From the NCBI RefSeq assembly GCF_000251145.1, contig NZ_AIDW01000003.1, forward strand, positions 124,001 through 188,000: a DNA stretch of 64,000 nucleotides, read 5' to 3'. The stretch comes from Sphingomonas sp. PAMC 26621 (lineage in GTDB: Bacteria > Pseudomonadota > Alphaproteobacteria > Sphingomonadales > Sphingomonadaceae). A model generated the notes under the pieces. It made no database searches. It saw only the letters and a program-made list of their open reading frames with translations, and had not been told where the DNA came from. Positions 18,371 to 26,775 of the stretch are shown here, piece after piece (position 1 is the first letter of the stretch; each line of letters begins with the position of its first letter). A program made the translations under genes and the position numbers.

Positions 18371-18964
18371 ATGGATATTCGGGTTTCAGGCCATCAGGTC
18401 GAAACGGGCGACGCGCTCAGGATCCATGTCGACGAGCGCCTCCAGGGCATCGCGACCAAATATTTCGCGCGGACGATCTCGGCGCAGGTGACCTTCGGGA
18501 AGGGACCGCACGACAACCGCTTCACTTGCGACATCGTCTGCCACGTCATGCAGGGACTGATCCTGAAGGCGAGCGGCGACGCTTCCGAAGCGCACGCCGC
18601 GTTCGATACCGCCGCGACCAAGATCGAGAAGCAGCTTCGCCGCTACATGCGCCGGCTCAAGGATCGCAGCGCCAGCGCGAACAGTGCGGCCTCCACCGCG
18701 GCCGCCGAACTGGCGTCGGGCGATGCCGGCTATACGCTGTTCCAGGAAAATACCGCCGAGGAAGAGGTCGAGGATTTCCCGCTGATCGTCGCGGAAACCC
18801 GTGTCGATATTCCGGATGCGACCGTTTCGGACGCAGTTATGATGCTCGATTTGCGCAATACGACGGCGCTGTTGTTCCGCAATTCGGGCTCGGGCACTTA
18901 CAACATGGTGTACCGCCGCGGGGATGGCACGATCGGTTGGGTGGAGCCGCAGCGCGTTTCATAA
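18371..18964 (+). CDS. hpf: Ribosome hibernation promoting factor, long form
   Basis: 197 residues. The N-terminal S30AE/YfiA domain (DIRVSGHQVETGDALRIHVD) is followed by a linker and the long-HPF C-terminal dimerisation domain (AVMMLDLRNTTALLFRNSGS, then VYRRGDGTIGWVEP). Long HPF dimerises 70S ribosomes into inactive 100S particles. It precedes ptsN as in the usual rpoN locus, but rpoN itself is not here. Upstream bases 18276-18370 carry no gene. Confidence 0.95.
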   Translation: MDIRVSGHQVETGDALRIHVDERLQGIATKYFARTISAQVTFGKGPHDNRFTCDIVCHVMQGLILKASGDASEAHAAFDTAATKIEKQLRRYMRRLKDRSASANSAASTAAAELASGDAGYTLFQENTAEEEVEDFPLIVAETRVDIPDATVSDAVMMLDLRNTTALLFRNSGSGTYNMVYRRGDGTIGWVEPQRVS

Positions 18965-19002
18965 TGTTTCGCTCCGCTTTCGCTGATCCCTGATCGGCGC
19001 TA

Positions 19003-19039
19003 TGGGCCCGCGCAAGCACCCGTGCCTGTCGCGGGCCCA
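19003..19039 (+). promoter_or_regulatory. Long perfect hairpin between hpf and ptsN
   Basis: TGGGCCCGCG (19003-19012) pairs perfectly with CGCGGGCCCA (19030-19039). The 17-base loop itself contains GCAC/GTGC. The right arm abuts the ptsN ribosome site AAGG, and no T-run follows, so a classical terminator is unlikely. It could limit read-through or modulate ptsN translation. Confidence 0.55.
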
Positions 19040-19048
19040 AGGATTGCG

Positions 19049-19516
19049 ATGACTGACTTGCACGATCTTCTGAGCGCCGATGCTGTGCTCGAACGCGAAA
19101 CCGCGGGGACGCGCAAGATGCTGTTCCAGCACCTCGGCAGCGTGGCGGCCAAGGTCTATGGCGTGGACGCCGCTGCAGCTACCGAGACGCTCGCTACGCG
19201 CGAGAAACTCGGGTCGACCGGGTTCGGGCGTGGTGTGGCGACGCCACATGGCCGACTTCCCGGGCTTTCAAAGGTCTGCGGCGTGTTCGCACGGCTCGCC
19301 AACCCGATCGATTTCGCGGCGGTCGACGATCTCCCGGTCGATATCGTCTTCATGCTGCTGTCCCCGCCCGATGCCGGGGCGGAACACCTCAAGGCGCTTG
19401 CACGCGTCTCGCGGATGCTGCGCGATGCGTCGTTCGTCGACAAGTTGCGCGGTGCCGGATCGCGCGATGCGCTCGTCGCTCTGCTGATGGCGGATGAATC
19501 GCGTGATGCCGCCTGA
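19049..19516 (+). CDS. ptsN: PTS IIA-like nitrogen regulatory protein PtsN
   Basis: 155-residue EIIA-Ntr. The phosphorylated histidine is His67 in GVATPHGRLPG. It is part of the nitrogen phosphotransferase relay (PtsP-NPr-PtsN), with regulatory targets such as potassium transport and stress signalling in related bacteria. ATG 19049 has AAGG seven bases upstream, while a GTG at 19022 would lie inside the hairpin. Its end overlaps the next gene by 23 bases. Confidence 0.94.
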   Translation: MTDLHDLLSADAVLERETAGTRKMLFQHLGSVAAKVYGVDAAAATETLATREKLGSTGFGRGVATPHGRLPGLSKVCGVFARLANPIDFAAVDDLPVDIVFMLLSPPDAGAEHLKALARVSRMLRDASFVDKLRGAGSRDALVALLMADESRDAA

Positions 19517-19973
19517 GCCCGTAAGTCCATCGGGCGAGGCGGCGCATTTCCGTGCCCTCGAGACGCTCTATGCAGCAGCACCGATCAACCAATTGTTTGA
19601 ATCCACTTTGGAAATTCCCGAAGCCGGAGTCGCGCGGATCCATTTCCGGGTCGATCCCAAGGTCTATCACGCCGGCGGTGCGGCGCATGGCACGAGCTAT
19701 TTCAAAATGCTCGACGACGCCGCCTTCTACGCCGCCAACAGTCTGGTGACGGACCGATTCCTCCTCACCACCGCCTTTAACCTCCTGCTTACAAAGCCGC
19801 TGCGCGAAGGACCGGTGGTTGCCGAGGGACGCTGGGTGTCCGGCCATCGCCGTGTGTTCGTCGCCGAAGCGCGGTTGATCGACGCGGCAGGTGACGAGGC
19901 GGCGCGGGGTACCGGCACTTTCATGCGCTCGCAGATCCCGCTTGCGACCCTGCCCGGCTATCGCGCGTCGTGA
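19494..19973 (+). CDS. PaaI-like thioesterase (hot-dog fold)
   Basis: 159 residues. The central HAGGAAHGTSYFKMLDDAAFYAANS has the shape of PaaI-family hot-dog thioesterases, with the conserved H-G-G near a mid-protein helix and an acidic residue on it. The second half forms the beta sheet (LLTKPLREGPVVAEGRWVS). The substrate is unknown. It overlaps ptsN by 23 bases, so expression is likely coupled. ATG 19494 or ATG 19506 could start it. Confidence 0.82.
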   Translation: MNRVMPPEPVSPSGEAAHFRALETLYAAAPINQLFESTLEIPEAGVARIHFRVDPKVYHAGGAAHGTSYFKMLDDAAFYAANSLVTDRFLLTTAFNLLLTKPLREGPVVAEGRWVSGHRRVFVAEARLIDAAGDEAARGTGTFMRSQIPLATLPGYRAS

Positions 19974-20311
19974 CGGCATTGCTGCCTAGCGGGCTGCTCG
20001 TTTCAGCGCTGCTCAAGCGCGCGAACGACGCGGGTGGCATGGGCATGGTGCGCGCTCGAGGCGAACCAAACTCCGGTGCTATTTTATTGATTCTTAACGA
20101 TAATAATGGGCACTCCAACATAATGGAGCGCGCTCTGGACCAATTGGGCAAACCAGCCCTGGTCGCAACCGGTCCAGCCGACTCCGCCAACGTCGCCGAA
20201 CGCGAGTCGTATTGGCGGCGAAGGCGCGACCGGGATCCGGATTTGTGGGTGATCGAACTGGACATCGCGTCGCCGGAACGATTCGCCGCAGAAACAATCC
20301 TGGCGAGTTGA
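19970..20311 (+). CDS. DUF1491 family protein
   Basis: 113 residues starting with GTG that overlaps the thioesterase stop. LPSGLLVSALLKRANDAGG and YWRRRRDRDPDLWVIELD match DUF1491, a small alphaproteobacterial family of unknown function. The middle of the gene (about 20078-20123) is strikingly AT-rich compared with its neighbours and encodes ILLILNDNNGHSNIMERAL. Confidence 0.85.
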   Translation: MTALLPSGLLVSALLKRANDAGGMGMVRARGEPNSGAILLILNDNNGHSNIMERALDQLGKPALVATGPADSANVAERESYWRRRRDRDPDLWVIELDIASPERFAAETILAS

Positions 20312-20466
20312 CCATCTGACCCGGCCCATGGATAGCCAATGCAACAGTCATGGGCGTTGTGCCATGCCGGGTGCGATCCGGTGGGGTTACGCAGTCGGGG
20401 GGATGTCCGGGTAAACGATCTAACGGTCGTTTATGTCCGCGCACCAACCGCACTTTTGTAGTTTGA
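20312..20466. other. Intergenic region with nested inverted repeats
   Basis: Two perfect 7-bp repeats interlock: ACCCGGC (20319-20325) with GCCGGGT (20366-20372), and GCCCATG (20324-20330) with CATGGGC (20349-20355). No T-run follows. AAACGA and TCGTTT at about 20414-20431 form another short pair. The cell-wall hydrolase promoter must lie here, but no clear -35/-10 is visible. Confidence 0.35.
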
Positions 20467-21090
20467 ATGTCGTTTGCTAACCGCGTCGCCACCTGTGCGA
20501 CGATGATCCTTACCGCAGCCGCCATCATCGGCGCGGGCACGCCGGGCTTCGCTCAGCAACTCGATCGGGCAATTAACGCCCCGGTCGTTGCTTCGGTTCC
20601 CGAAGTCGGCGTCGTCCAGGAAGCGGATATCAAGGAGCCGATGGCGAACGACGAACTGCAGGACGGCGACGAAGTCGCATACGGAACCCTCGATGCGGCG
20701 GTTGCCGCACAGTCGGTCCCGGACGACATGGGCGACGAGCTCCAGTGCATGGCTGGCGCGATCTACTTCGAAGCCAAAGGTGAGCCGCTCAGTGGCCAGT
20801 TGGCGGTCGCCGAGGTGATCCTCAACCGCTCAAAGTCGGGGCATTTCCCCAAGTCGGTCTGCTCGGTCGTGACCCAGCCTGGCCAGTTCTCGTTCGTTCG
20901 TGGCGGTCATGTCCCGTCGGTCCCGTCGAACCGCCAGTATCGCACCGCCATCGCGGTCGCCCGCGTCGCGCTTGCCGACAGCTGGGACAGCCCAGCCTCC
21001 GACGCGATGTATTTCCACGCGAAGCGCGCCGCGCCGGGCTGGCACCGCCAGCAGGTCGCCGCGATCGGCAACCACGTCTTCTATCGTTGA
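20467..21090 (+). CDS. Cell wall hydrolase, SleB type
   Basis: 207 residues with an N-terminal signal peptide cut near FAQQ. The C-terminal half is a Hydrolase_2 (SleB) domain: QCMAGAIYFEAKGEPLSGQL with the catalytic glutamate, then AEVILNRSKSGHFPKSVCSV, SFVRGGH, and YFHAKRAAPGW. These enzymes cleave peptidoglycan as lytic transglycosylases or amidase-like hydrolases. It is exported, so it would act on the periplasmic wall. It stands alone between DUF1491 and the mmcB-like gene. Confidence 0.9.
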   Translation: MSFANRVATCATMILTAAAIIGAGTPGFAQQLDRAINAPVVASVPEVGVVQEADIKEPMANDELQDGDEVAYGTLDAAVAAQSVPDDMGDELQCMAGAIYFEAKGEPLSGQLAVAEVILNRSKSGHFPKSVCSVVTQPGQFSFVRGGHVPSVPSNRQYRTAIAVARVALADSWDSPASDAMYFHAKRAAPGWHRQQVAAIGNHVFYR

Positions 21091-21143
21091 GCATACCGCC
21101 GCGTCGGATTTGACGCGTTCGTGAAATGTTCTAGGATCGGCGC

Positions 21144-21659
21144 ATGTTAGACGATGCGCCCGACTCTCCCCCGCAATCCTGTATCGATGCGCCAGGCTCC
21201 CCTTTGTGCGCCGCCGACGTGGCGCGCGGCACGATCCGGATGCTGCTACGGCACGATCTGGTCGCGCTGAGCGAGGTTCCGCTCGACGGCAATCGTCGCG
21301 CCGACCTGATGGCGATCGACGCCCGGGGTCAGATCGTCATCGTCGAGATCAAGGTCTCGCGCGCCGATCTGCTCGGCGATTCGAAATGGACCGAATATCT
21401 CGGCTGTTGCGACCGCTATTACTGGGCAGTGCCGGCTGGGTTCGACGCCAGCCCGCTCGACCGCGAGGGGTTCCTGCCCGAACGGACCGGGGTAATCGTC
21501 GCCGATCGCTATGATGCTGCGATCCTGCGCGAGGCGCATACCGATCCGTTGTCGGCCGCAACCCGCAAGCGCGTTACGCTCGCCTTTGCGCGGCGAGCGG
21601 CGCGGCGGATGATCGCATTGACCGATCCGGATGCCAACGGGCTGGCGTTTACGGGGTGA
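21144..21659 (+). CDS. MmcB-like DNA repair protein
   Basis: 171 residues. RADLMAIDARGQIVIVEIKVSRADLLGDSKW resembles a PD-(D/E)xK nuclease core (D...EIK), followed by EYLGCCDRYYWAVPAGFD. This matches the MmcB family, first linked to mitomycin C resistance in Caulobacter. A role in DNA repair is known for that family and inferred here. The gene is monocistronic. Confidence 0.85.
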   Translation: MLDDAPDSPPQSCIDAPGSPLCAADVARGTIRMLLRHDLVALSEVPLDGNRRADLMAIDARGQIVIVEIKVSRADLLGDSKWTEYLGCCDRYYWAVPAGFDASPLDREGFLPERTGVIVADRYDAAILREAHTDPLSAATRKRVTLAFARRAARRMIALTDPDANGLAFTG

Positions 21660-21720
21660 TCGGTACCGTTCGTAACCCCCGGAAAGGGGCCGGGGTGACA
21701 AACGAGATTATGGTCGAACG

Positions 21721-22334
21721 CTACAGCTTCGGCCCGGACACCGCCTTGCGCTCCTTCTTCTTCGCCGCATCGATCAGCGCAGCGATTGCCGGCGTGCGCG
21801 CATCCTGATGCGCATAATCCCGCGCGGACGAGCCCTGCAGCAGATCCTTCTGGTCCGGATCGGCACCCAGGTCGAGCAGGCTGGCACCATCGTGGCATCG
21901 CGACGCTGGACCGCGCGGATCAGCGCCGTCTCGCCGCTGGCATTGCCGAGATTGACGTTCGCGCCATGCTTGACGAGGTTCTCGATGATATCGGTAGACC
22001 CCAGATTGGCCGCGATCAGGATCGGGGTCTCGCCGCGATTGTTCTTCAGGTTGGGATCGGCCCCGCGCGCGAGCAGATAATTGAGATACGTCGAATCCTG
22101 CCGGCGCACCACGAGGTGGAGCGCACCGTCGCCATTGGTCACGTCGCGCGTGTTGATGACGGTGGCCCCGGGCTTGTCGAGGAACTTGGTCACTTCATCC
22201 CCCTTCCCGTCCTTGATCGCCTGGAGGAACTTATAGCCCTCCGACTGGCCGAGCTGTGCCGCGGCCGGGGTCGCGACCAGGGCGACCGGGGCGGCAAGGA
22301 TCGCGAACGTGCTGGCGATGGAGCGGAAAGTCAT
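21721..22334 (-). pseudogene. Secreted ankyrin-repeat protein, interrupted by a -1 frameshift
   Basis: The N-terminus is a clear Sec signal (cut after ATPAAA). At least three ankyrin repeats follow: GDGALHLVVRRQDSTYLNYL, NLKNNRGETPILIAANLGST and NLGNASGETALIRAVQRRDA. Just after DATMV, at about 21885-21893, the frame breaks. Adding one base restores LLDLGADPDQKDLLQGSSAR, then DYAHQDARTPAIAALIDAAK, ending at the TAG at 21721. The repaired protein would be 204 residues. Ankyrin repeats mediate protein binding; its partner is unknown. It may be a true pseudogene or a sequencing error. Confidence 0.82.
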
Positions 22335-22398
22335 CGGATAAGAGTCCTGACAGAAGGCGAAACCGGCGCAGTGCTTGCGTGGTGCGTGCTAACAGATC

Positions 22399-23007
22399 AT
22401 GACCAAACACGCCATGAACCAGATCATCCGCGCGCTGTCCGCGTTCCTGCTGGCTGCGCTCCCCATTGCGTGCAGCAGCCCCGCCCCGAATGATCGGCCG
22501 CCACTTGAAGGCGCCCGGATTGGCGCGCCGTTCCGCCTGACCGACCAGGATGGCAAGACCCGCACCGACCGCGACTTTGCCGGGCGCTATCGCATCATGT
22601 ATTTCGGCTACACCTTCTGCCCGGACGTGTGCCCGACCGACATGCAGACGATCGGCGCCGGGTTGCGCCTGTTTGAGGCGAAGGACGCCACGCGCGCGGC
22701 GAACGTCGTGCCGGTCTTCGTCACGGTCGACCCGAAACGCGATACCCCCGCAGTGCTCAAGGCGTTCGTCAGCGCGTTCCACCCCCGGATGGTCGGCCTT
22801 ACGGGCGACCCGGCGGCAATCCTCGCGCTCGCCAAGGCGTATGGGGTCGCGGTCCAGGCGGAGAAGCCCAACGCGCAGGGCGGATATCTCGTCGCGCACG
22901 GGCGTTTTGCGTTCCTGATGGACCCGGCGGGCAAGCCAGTGGCGTTGCTGCCGCAGGACGAGACTCCGCAGGCGGTCGCGAGCGAACTCGAACGGTGGGT
23001 CAAATGA
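22399..23007 (+). CDS. SCO1/SenC family copper chaperone
   Basis: 202 residues with a lipobox (LPIAC, Cys25), so probably anchored in the membrane facing the periplasm. The thioredoxin fold carries the copper ligands Cys74 and Cys78 in YTFCPDVCPTDMQ and a distal histidine, His167, in GGYLVAHGRF. SCO proteins deliver copper to the CuA site of cytochrome c oxidase. It is coupled by ATGA overlap to the YcgN-like gene. Confidence 0.94.
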   Translation: MTKHAMNQIIRALSAFLLAALPIACSSPAPNDRPPLEGARIGAPFRLTDQDGKTRTDRDFAGRYRIMYFGYTFCPDVCPTDMQTIGAGLRLFEAKDATRAANVVPVFVTVDPKRDTPAVLKAFVSAFHPRMVGLTGDPAAILALAKAYGVAVQAEKPNAQGGYLVAHGRFAFLMDPAGKPVALLPQDETPQAVASELERWVK

Positions 23008-23435
23008 GCGGAAAATTCTGGGAAGAGCCGATCGACACGCTCGACCGCGGGCAATGGGAAGCGTTGTGCGACGGATGCGGCAAATGCTGCGTCCACAAGC
23101 TCGAGGATGACGAGACTGGCGAACTGCTCCCGACCAACGTCTCCTGCCGACTGCTCGACCGCGCGACCGCGCTGTGTTCCAACTACAAGCACCGGCACGC
23201 CTATGTCAGCGAATGCGTCCGGCTGAGCCGCGACAATGTGCGGACGATCGACTGGCTCCCCTCGACCTGCGCCTACCGCCTGCGCGCGGCGGACGAACCG
23301 CTGCACGAGTGGCACTATCTCGTCTGCGGCGACCGCGAGGCAGTCCACCGCGCCGGGCAGTCGGTCCGCGGCTGGACGATCTCCGAGGACGACGCGGGCG
23401 AGCTCGAATATCATCTGGTCGACCGCGAGCTGTGA
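23004..23435 (+). CDS. YcgN family cysteine-cluster protein
   Basis: 143 residues. It starts SGKFWEEPIDTLDRGQWEAL and has the cysteine cluster LCDGCGKCCVHKL with later cysteines (NVSCRLLD, ALCSNY, SECVRL, STCAYRL), typical of UPF0260/YcgN. The cluster likely binds metal, but the function is unknown. It overlaps SCO1 by four bases upstream and the metalloprotease gene downstream. Confidence 0.92.
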   Translation: MSGKFWEEPIDTLDRGQWEALCDGCGKCCVHKLEDDETGELLPTNVSCRLLDRATALCSNYKHRHAYVSECVRLSRDNVRTIDWLPSTCAYRLRAADEPLHEWHYLVCGDREAVHRAGQSVRGWTISEDDAGELEYHLVDREL

Positions 23436-24106
23436 CCGAGCAACCCGAGGTCGTCCGCAACGCCCGCGCGCGTCGCGCGCGGCTGTCGGTCGATAGCGCG
23501 ACTGGGCGGGTGCGGCTGGTGCTCCCCCCGCGCGCATCGCTCAAGACCGCGCTCGCTTGGGCGGCGGGCAAGGCGGACTGGATCGCGGAACAGCGCGCAC
23601 GTTTGCCTCAGGCCGTTCCGTTCGAACCGGGCCGCAGCTTTCCGTTCGGCGATGGCGACCTCACCATCACGTGGGACGAAACCTCGACCCGGCGGATCAC
23701 GCGCGACGGGGATGTCCTACGCTGTGGCGGGTCGCGCGATGGGCTGTCGCGGCGGATCGAATTGTGGCTGAAGCGTGAGGCGCTTCGCGTGCTGAGCGCG
23801 GAGACCGCCGAGTTCGCCGCGCGCGCCGGGGTCACCGTCACGAAGGTCGCCGTCGGCGATGCCCGAAGTCGTTGGGGCAGTTGCGCGTCGAGTGGCACGA
23901 TCCGGTATAGCTGGCGGCTGATCTTGATGCCCGATTACGTCCGCCGCTCGACCGTAGCGCATGAGGTGGCGCATCGGCTCCACATGAACCACGGGCCGCA
24001 ATTCCACCGTGTCGTCGCCTTGCTCGATGAGAACGATCCGGCGCGCTCGCACGCCTGGTTGCGCGCGAACGGAGCGGCGCTTCACTGGGTCGGGCGCGGA
24101 TCCTGA
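23432..24106 (+). CDS. YgjP/SprT-like zinc metalloprotease
   Basis: 224 residues with a GTG start overlapping the YcgN-like stop. GDARSRWGSCASSGTIRYSWRL precedes the zinc motif HEVAHRLHMNHGP (His177, Glu178, His181, then His187), the DUF45/YgjP signature. These proteins are predicted zinc peptidases of poorly known substrate. The 3' end runs 25 bases into the convergent mrcA gene. Confidence 0.9.
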   Translation: MTEQPEVVRNARARRARLSVDSATGRVRLVLPPRASLKTALAWAAGKADWIAEQRARLPQAVPFEPGRSFPFGDGDLTITWDETSTRRITRDGDVLRCGGSRDGLSRRIELWLKREALRVLSAETAEFAARAGVTVTKVAVGDARSRWGSCASSGTIRYSWRLILMPDYVRRSTVAHEVAHRLHMNHGPQFHRVVALLDENDPARSHAWLRANGAALHWVGRGS

Positions 24107-26265
24107 CGGTCTGACGGCACCGCCTGAACGCGGTCCCGTGGCACGGTGCGCGGTGGCTGGCGCTGGCCGTCCCGGCCAAGCACATGGTCCAGCCACGCCT
24201 GATCGAGCTTTTCCCCGTCCGCCGGGCGCTCGGCAGGTTGTGCGCCGTCGCCCTGGCTCTCGGGCGCACGCGGTGGCTGGCGGACGATCGGATTACCGTC
24301 TGGGTCGACCTGCTGGCCTTCGGGCGCTGGCGGCGGCGTCGTGCCCGGTTCGACCGGATTACCATCCGCATCGACGAACAGGCCGTTGTCCGCCTCGCCG
24401 AAATAAGATTCCTGGTCGGGCTCGAGCTGATATTCGGGAAGTGTGACCTTGGTGTCGAACTGTTCGACCGGACGGCTGGCGACCGCGACCTTCATGAAAT
24501 CGGCGAAGGCCTTGGCGGGCGCGGTACCCCCATGGAGCCCCGCGATCGGCTTGGCGTCGTCGCGCCCCATCCACACGCCCGCCGTCAGCCCGCTCGAGAA
24601 GCCGAGGAACCAGCCATCCTTGTTCGACGACGTCGTGCCGGTCTTGCCGGCGACCGGACGGCCGATCTGAGCGGCGCGCCCGGTGCCGGTGTTGACGGTG
24701 GTCTGGAGCAGGTCGGTCATCTGGGCGGCGACGAACGGTGCCACCAGCACATGGCTGGTATCCACCGTCTGGGCATAGATCGTCTCGCCCGACGCAGTGA
24801 CCTTGGTGATGCCATACGGCGTCACCGCGACGCCCTTGTTGCCGACGCTTGCGAAGGCCCGTGTCATGTCGATCAGCCGGACGTCGGACGTGCCGAGCAC
24901 CATCGACGGATGCGTGTTGACTTTGGTCGTGATCCCGAAGCGCTTGGCCATGTCCGCGACGGTCGCGAAACCAACTTCCTGTCCGAGCTTGGCGGCGATC
25001 GTGTTGAGCGAATAGGCGAAGGCGGTCCGCAGCGACACCGCGCCGCTGTTGTGGCGGCTGTCGTTGCGCGGGCTCCAGCCATCGATCGTGATCGGTTCGT
25101 CGACGATCGAATCCTCGGGCTTGTGCCCCGCTTCGAGCGCCGCGAGATAGACGAACAATTTGAACGCGGACCCGGGCTGGCGCTGCGCCTGGGTCGCGCG
25201 ATTGTAGATCGAGGTGACGTAGTCGGTCCCGCCGACCATCGCGCGCACCGCGCCGTCGCGGTCGATCGCGACAAGCGCCCCCTGCGCGCCGGTCGGGGCA
25301 TTCGCGCGGATCGCAGCATCGGCCGCACGCTGCATCCCGAGGTCGAGCGTCGTCCATACCTCCAGCGGACGCTGCGTCTCGTCGATCAGCACCTCGAGCT
25401 GCGGGAGCGCCCAGTCGGTGAAATAACGGACGCTGTTCTGCTTGGGCTCGGGGGCGAGCCTGACGTCCTTGGGGTTTGCCTCGGCCGCCTGTTCCGCGGT
25501 GATCGCGCCGGTTTCCTGCATCAGCCGGATGACGACGCCCGCGCGGTCGACCGCGGCCTGCGCATCGGCAGTCGGCGAATAGACCGAGGGCGCCTTGACC
25601 AGGCCCGCGACGATCGCCGCCTCTGACAGGCTCAGCGTATCCGCGCCATGGCCGAAGAACCGGTGCGACGCCGCGTCGATGCCGTAGGCACCACCACCGA
25701 AATAGACCTTGTTGAGGTACAGTTCGAGGATCTGGTCCTTGGTGAACTTGCGTTCGAGCGCGAGCGCGAGGAGCATCTCTCGGCCCTTGCGGCCGAAAGT
25801 ATATTTGTTCGACAGGAAGATCGTCCGAGCGACCTGCTGCGTGATGGTCGACGCGCCCTGCAACCGCCGGCCATTGCCGCGATTGTCGATCGCGAAGCGG
25901 ATCGAACGCGCGAGGCCGATCGGGTCCACGCCGAAATGCGAGCGGAAGCGGCGATCCTCAACAGAGACCATCGCCTCGCGCATCGCGAGCGGAATCCTGC
26001 CGTAGGGGAGCCATTCGCCATAGCTTGGCCCGAGCGAGACAATCACCGTGCCGTCGGCGGCATGGACACGGATCATCTGGCCGTTGGGGGACGATTTCAG
26101 CTCGTCATAGCTCGGAAGCTGCCCTTCCGAGACATAGACGGTGATCGCCAGCACGGCGCAAGCCAGCACGACCAGCCCTGCGAGCACCTGAAACGCCAGC
26201 ACGACGCGCCGCCGCCACAAGGGCGCGCGCGCAGAACGGGGGGAAGAAGCGGGAGAGCGGGCCAT
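24082..26265 (-). CDS. mrcA: Penicillin-binding protein 1A (bifunctional transglycosylase/transpeptidase)
   Basis: 727 residues with one N-terminal membrane helix (about 21-45). The GT51 domain has EDRRFRSHFGVDP (Glu103) and QGASTITQQVARTIFL. The transpeptidase has GSAFKLF (Ser366, Lys369), SLN (419-421) and KTGTTSSNKDGWFLGFSS (Lys541). The C-terminal tail is rich in Pro, Glu and Gln and probably disordered. It polymerises and crosslinks peptidoglycan in the periplasm. No frameshift is seen across its length. Confidence 0.96.
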   Translation of the reverse strand: MARSPASSPRSARAPLWRRRVVLAFQVLAGLVVLACAVLAITVYVSEGQLPSYDELKSSPNGQMIRVHAADGTVIVSLGPSYGEWLPYGRIPLAMREAMVSVEDRRFRSHFGVDPIGLARSIRFAIDNRGNGRRLQGASTITQQVARTIFLSNKYTFGRKGREMLLALALERKFTKDQILELYLNKVYFGGGAYGIDAASHRFFGHGADTLSLSEAAIVAGLVKAPSVYSPTADAQAAVDRAGVVIRLMQETGAITAEQAAEANPKDVRLAPEPKQNSVRYFTDWALPQLEVLIDETQRPLEVWTTLDLGMQRAADAAIRANAPTGAQGALVAIDRDGAVRAMVGGTDYVTSIYNRATQAQRQPGSAFKLFVYLAALEAGHKPEDSIVDEPITIDGWSPRNDSRHNSGAVSLRTAFAYSLNTIAAKLGQEVGFATVADMAKRFGITTKVNTHPSMVLGTSDVRLIDMTRAFASVGNKGVAVTPYGITKVTASGETIYAQTVDTSHVLVAPFVAAQMTDLLQTTVNTGTGRAAQIGRPVAGKTGTTSSNKDGWFLGFSSGLTAGVWMGRDDAKPIAGLHGGTAPAKAFADFMKVAVASRPVEQFDTKVTLPEYQLEPDQESYFGEADNGLFVDADGNPVEPGTTPPPAPEGQQVDPDGNPIVRQPPRAPESQGDGAQPAERPADGEKLDQAWLDHVLGRDGQRQPPRTVPRDRVQAVPSDRQDPRPTQ

Positions 26266-26351
26266 GCGCGATTACCAGCGTTAGGACTTGCCGGACGATC
26301 CGACAAGCCATGCCCCGGCAATCCCTGCCACGGCCACGCCGATACGACTGA

Positions 26352-26771
26352 TCAGCCGCGCGCCTCGTCGCCATTGGTACCGCGCGGCTTGAATTCGAGG
26401 CTTAGCGAATTCATGCAATAGCGCAGGCCGGTCGGCGGCGGGCCGTCGGGGAAGACGTGCCCGAGATGTCCGTCGCAGCGCGAGCAACGCGCTTCGATCC
26501 GCGTCATGCCGTGGCTGGTGTCGCGGTGATCGGTGACATTCTCCGCGTCGATCGGCTGAGTGAAGCTGGGCCACCCCGAGCCCGAGTCGTATTTATCGGC
26601 GGAGTCGAACAGCGGCAGCGCACACCCGCCGCAGCGATACACGCCATCGGCCTTGTTGTTGTTATAGCGTCCGGAAAACGCCCGCTCCGTCCCCGCCTCG
26701 CGCAATACGTGATAGGCTTCCGGGCTCAATTTCTTGCGCCATTCGGTTTCGGACAGGGTGATGTGCTCCAT
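26352..26771 (-). CDS. msrB: Peptide-methionine (R)-S-oxide reductase
   Basis: 139 residues. It has zinc-binding pairs Cys47/Cys50 (CGGC) and Cys96/Cys99 (CSRC), and the catalytic Cys119 in [20 protein letters not shown] and [11 protein letters not shown] are family signatures. It repairs methionine-R-sulfoxide in proteins. The ATG at 26771 is preferred over an upstream in-frame ATG at 26807, which would overlap the neighbouring coding region. Confidence 0.96.
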   Translation of the reverse strand: MEHITLSETEWRKKLSPEAYHVLREAGTERAFSGRYNNNKADGVYRCGGCALPLFDSADKYDSGSGWPSFTQPIDAENVTDHRDTSHGMTRIEARCSRCDGHLGHVFPDGPPPTGLRYCMNSLSLEFKPRGTNGDEARG

Positions 26772-26775
26772 GGAC

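Noticed and set aside
26281..26351. A possible tiny ORF (about 24 residues) after msrB ending AWLVGSSGKS.
   Set aside because: It is hydrophobic and could be a small membrane peptide, but it has no ATG/GTG with a ribosome site, so it is unsupported.
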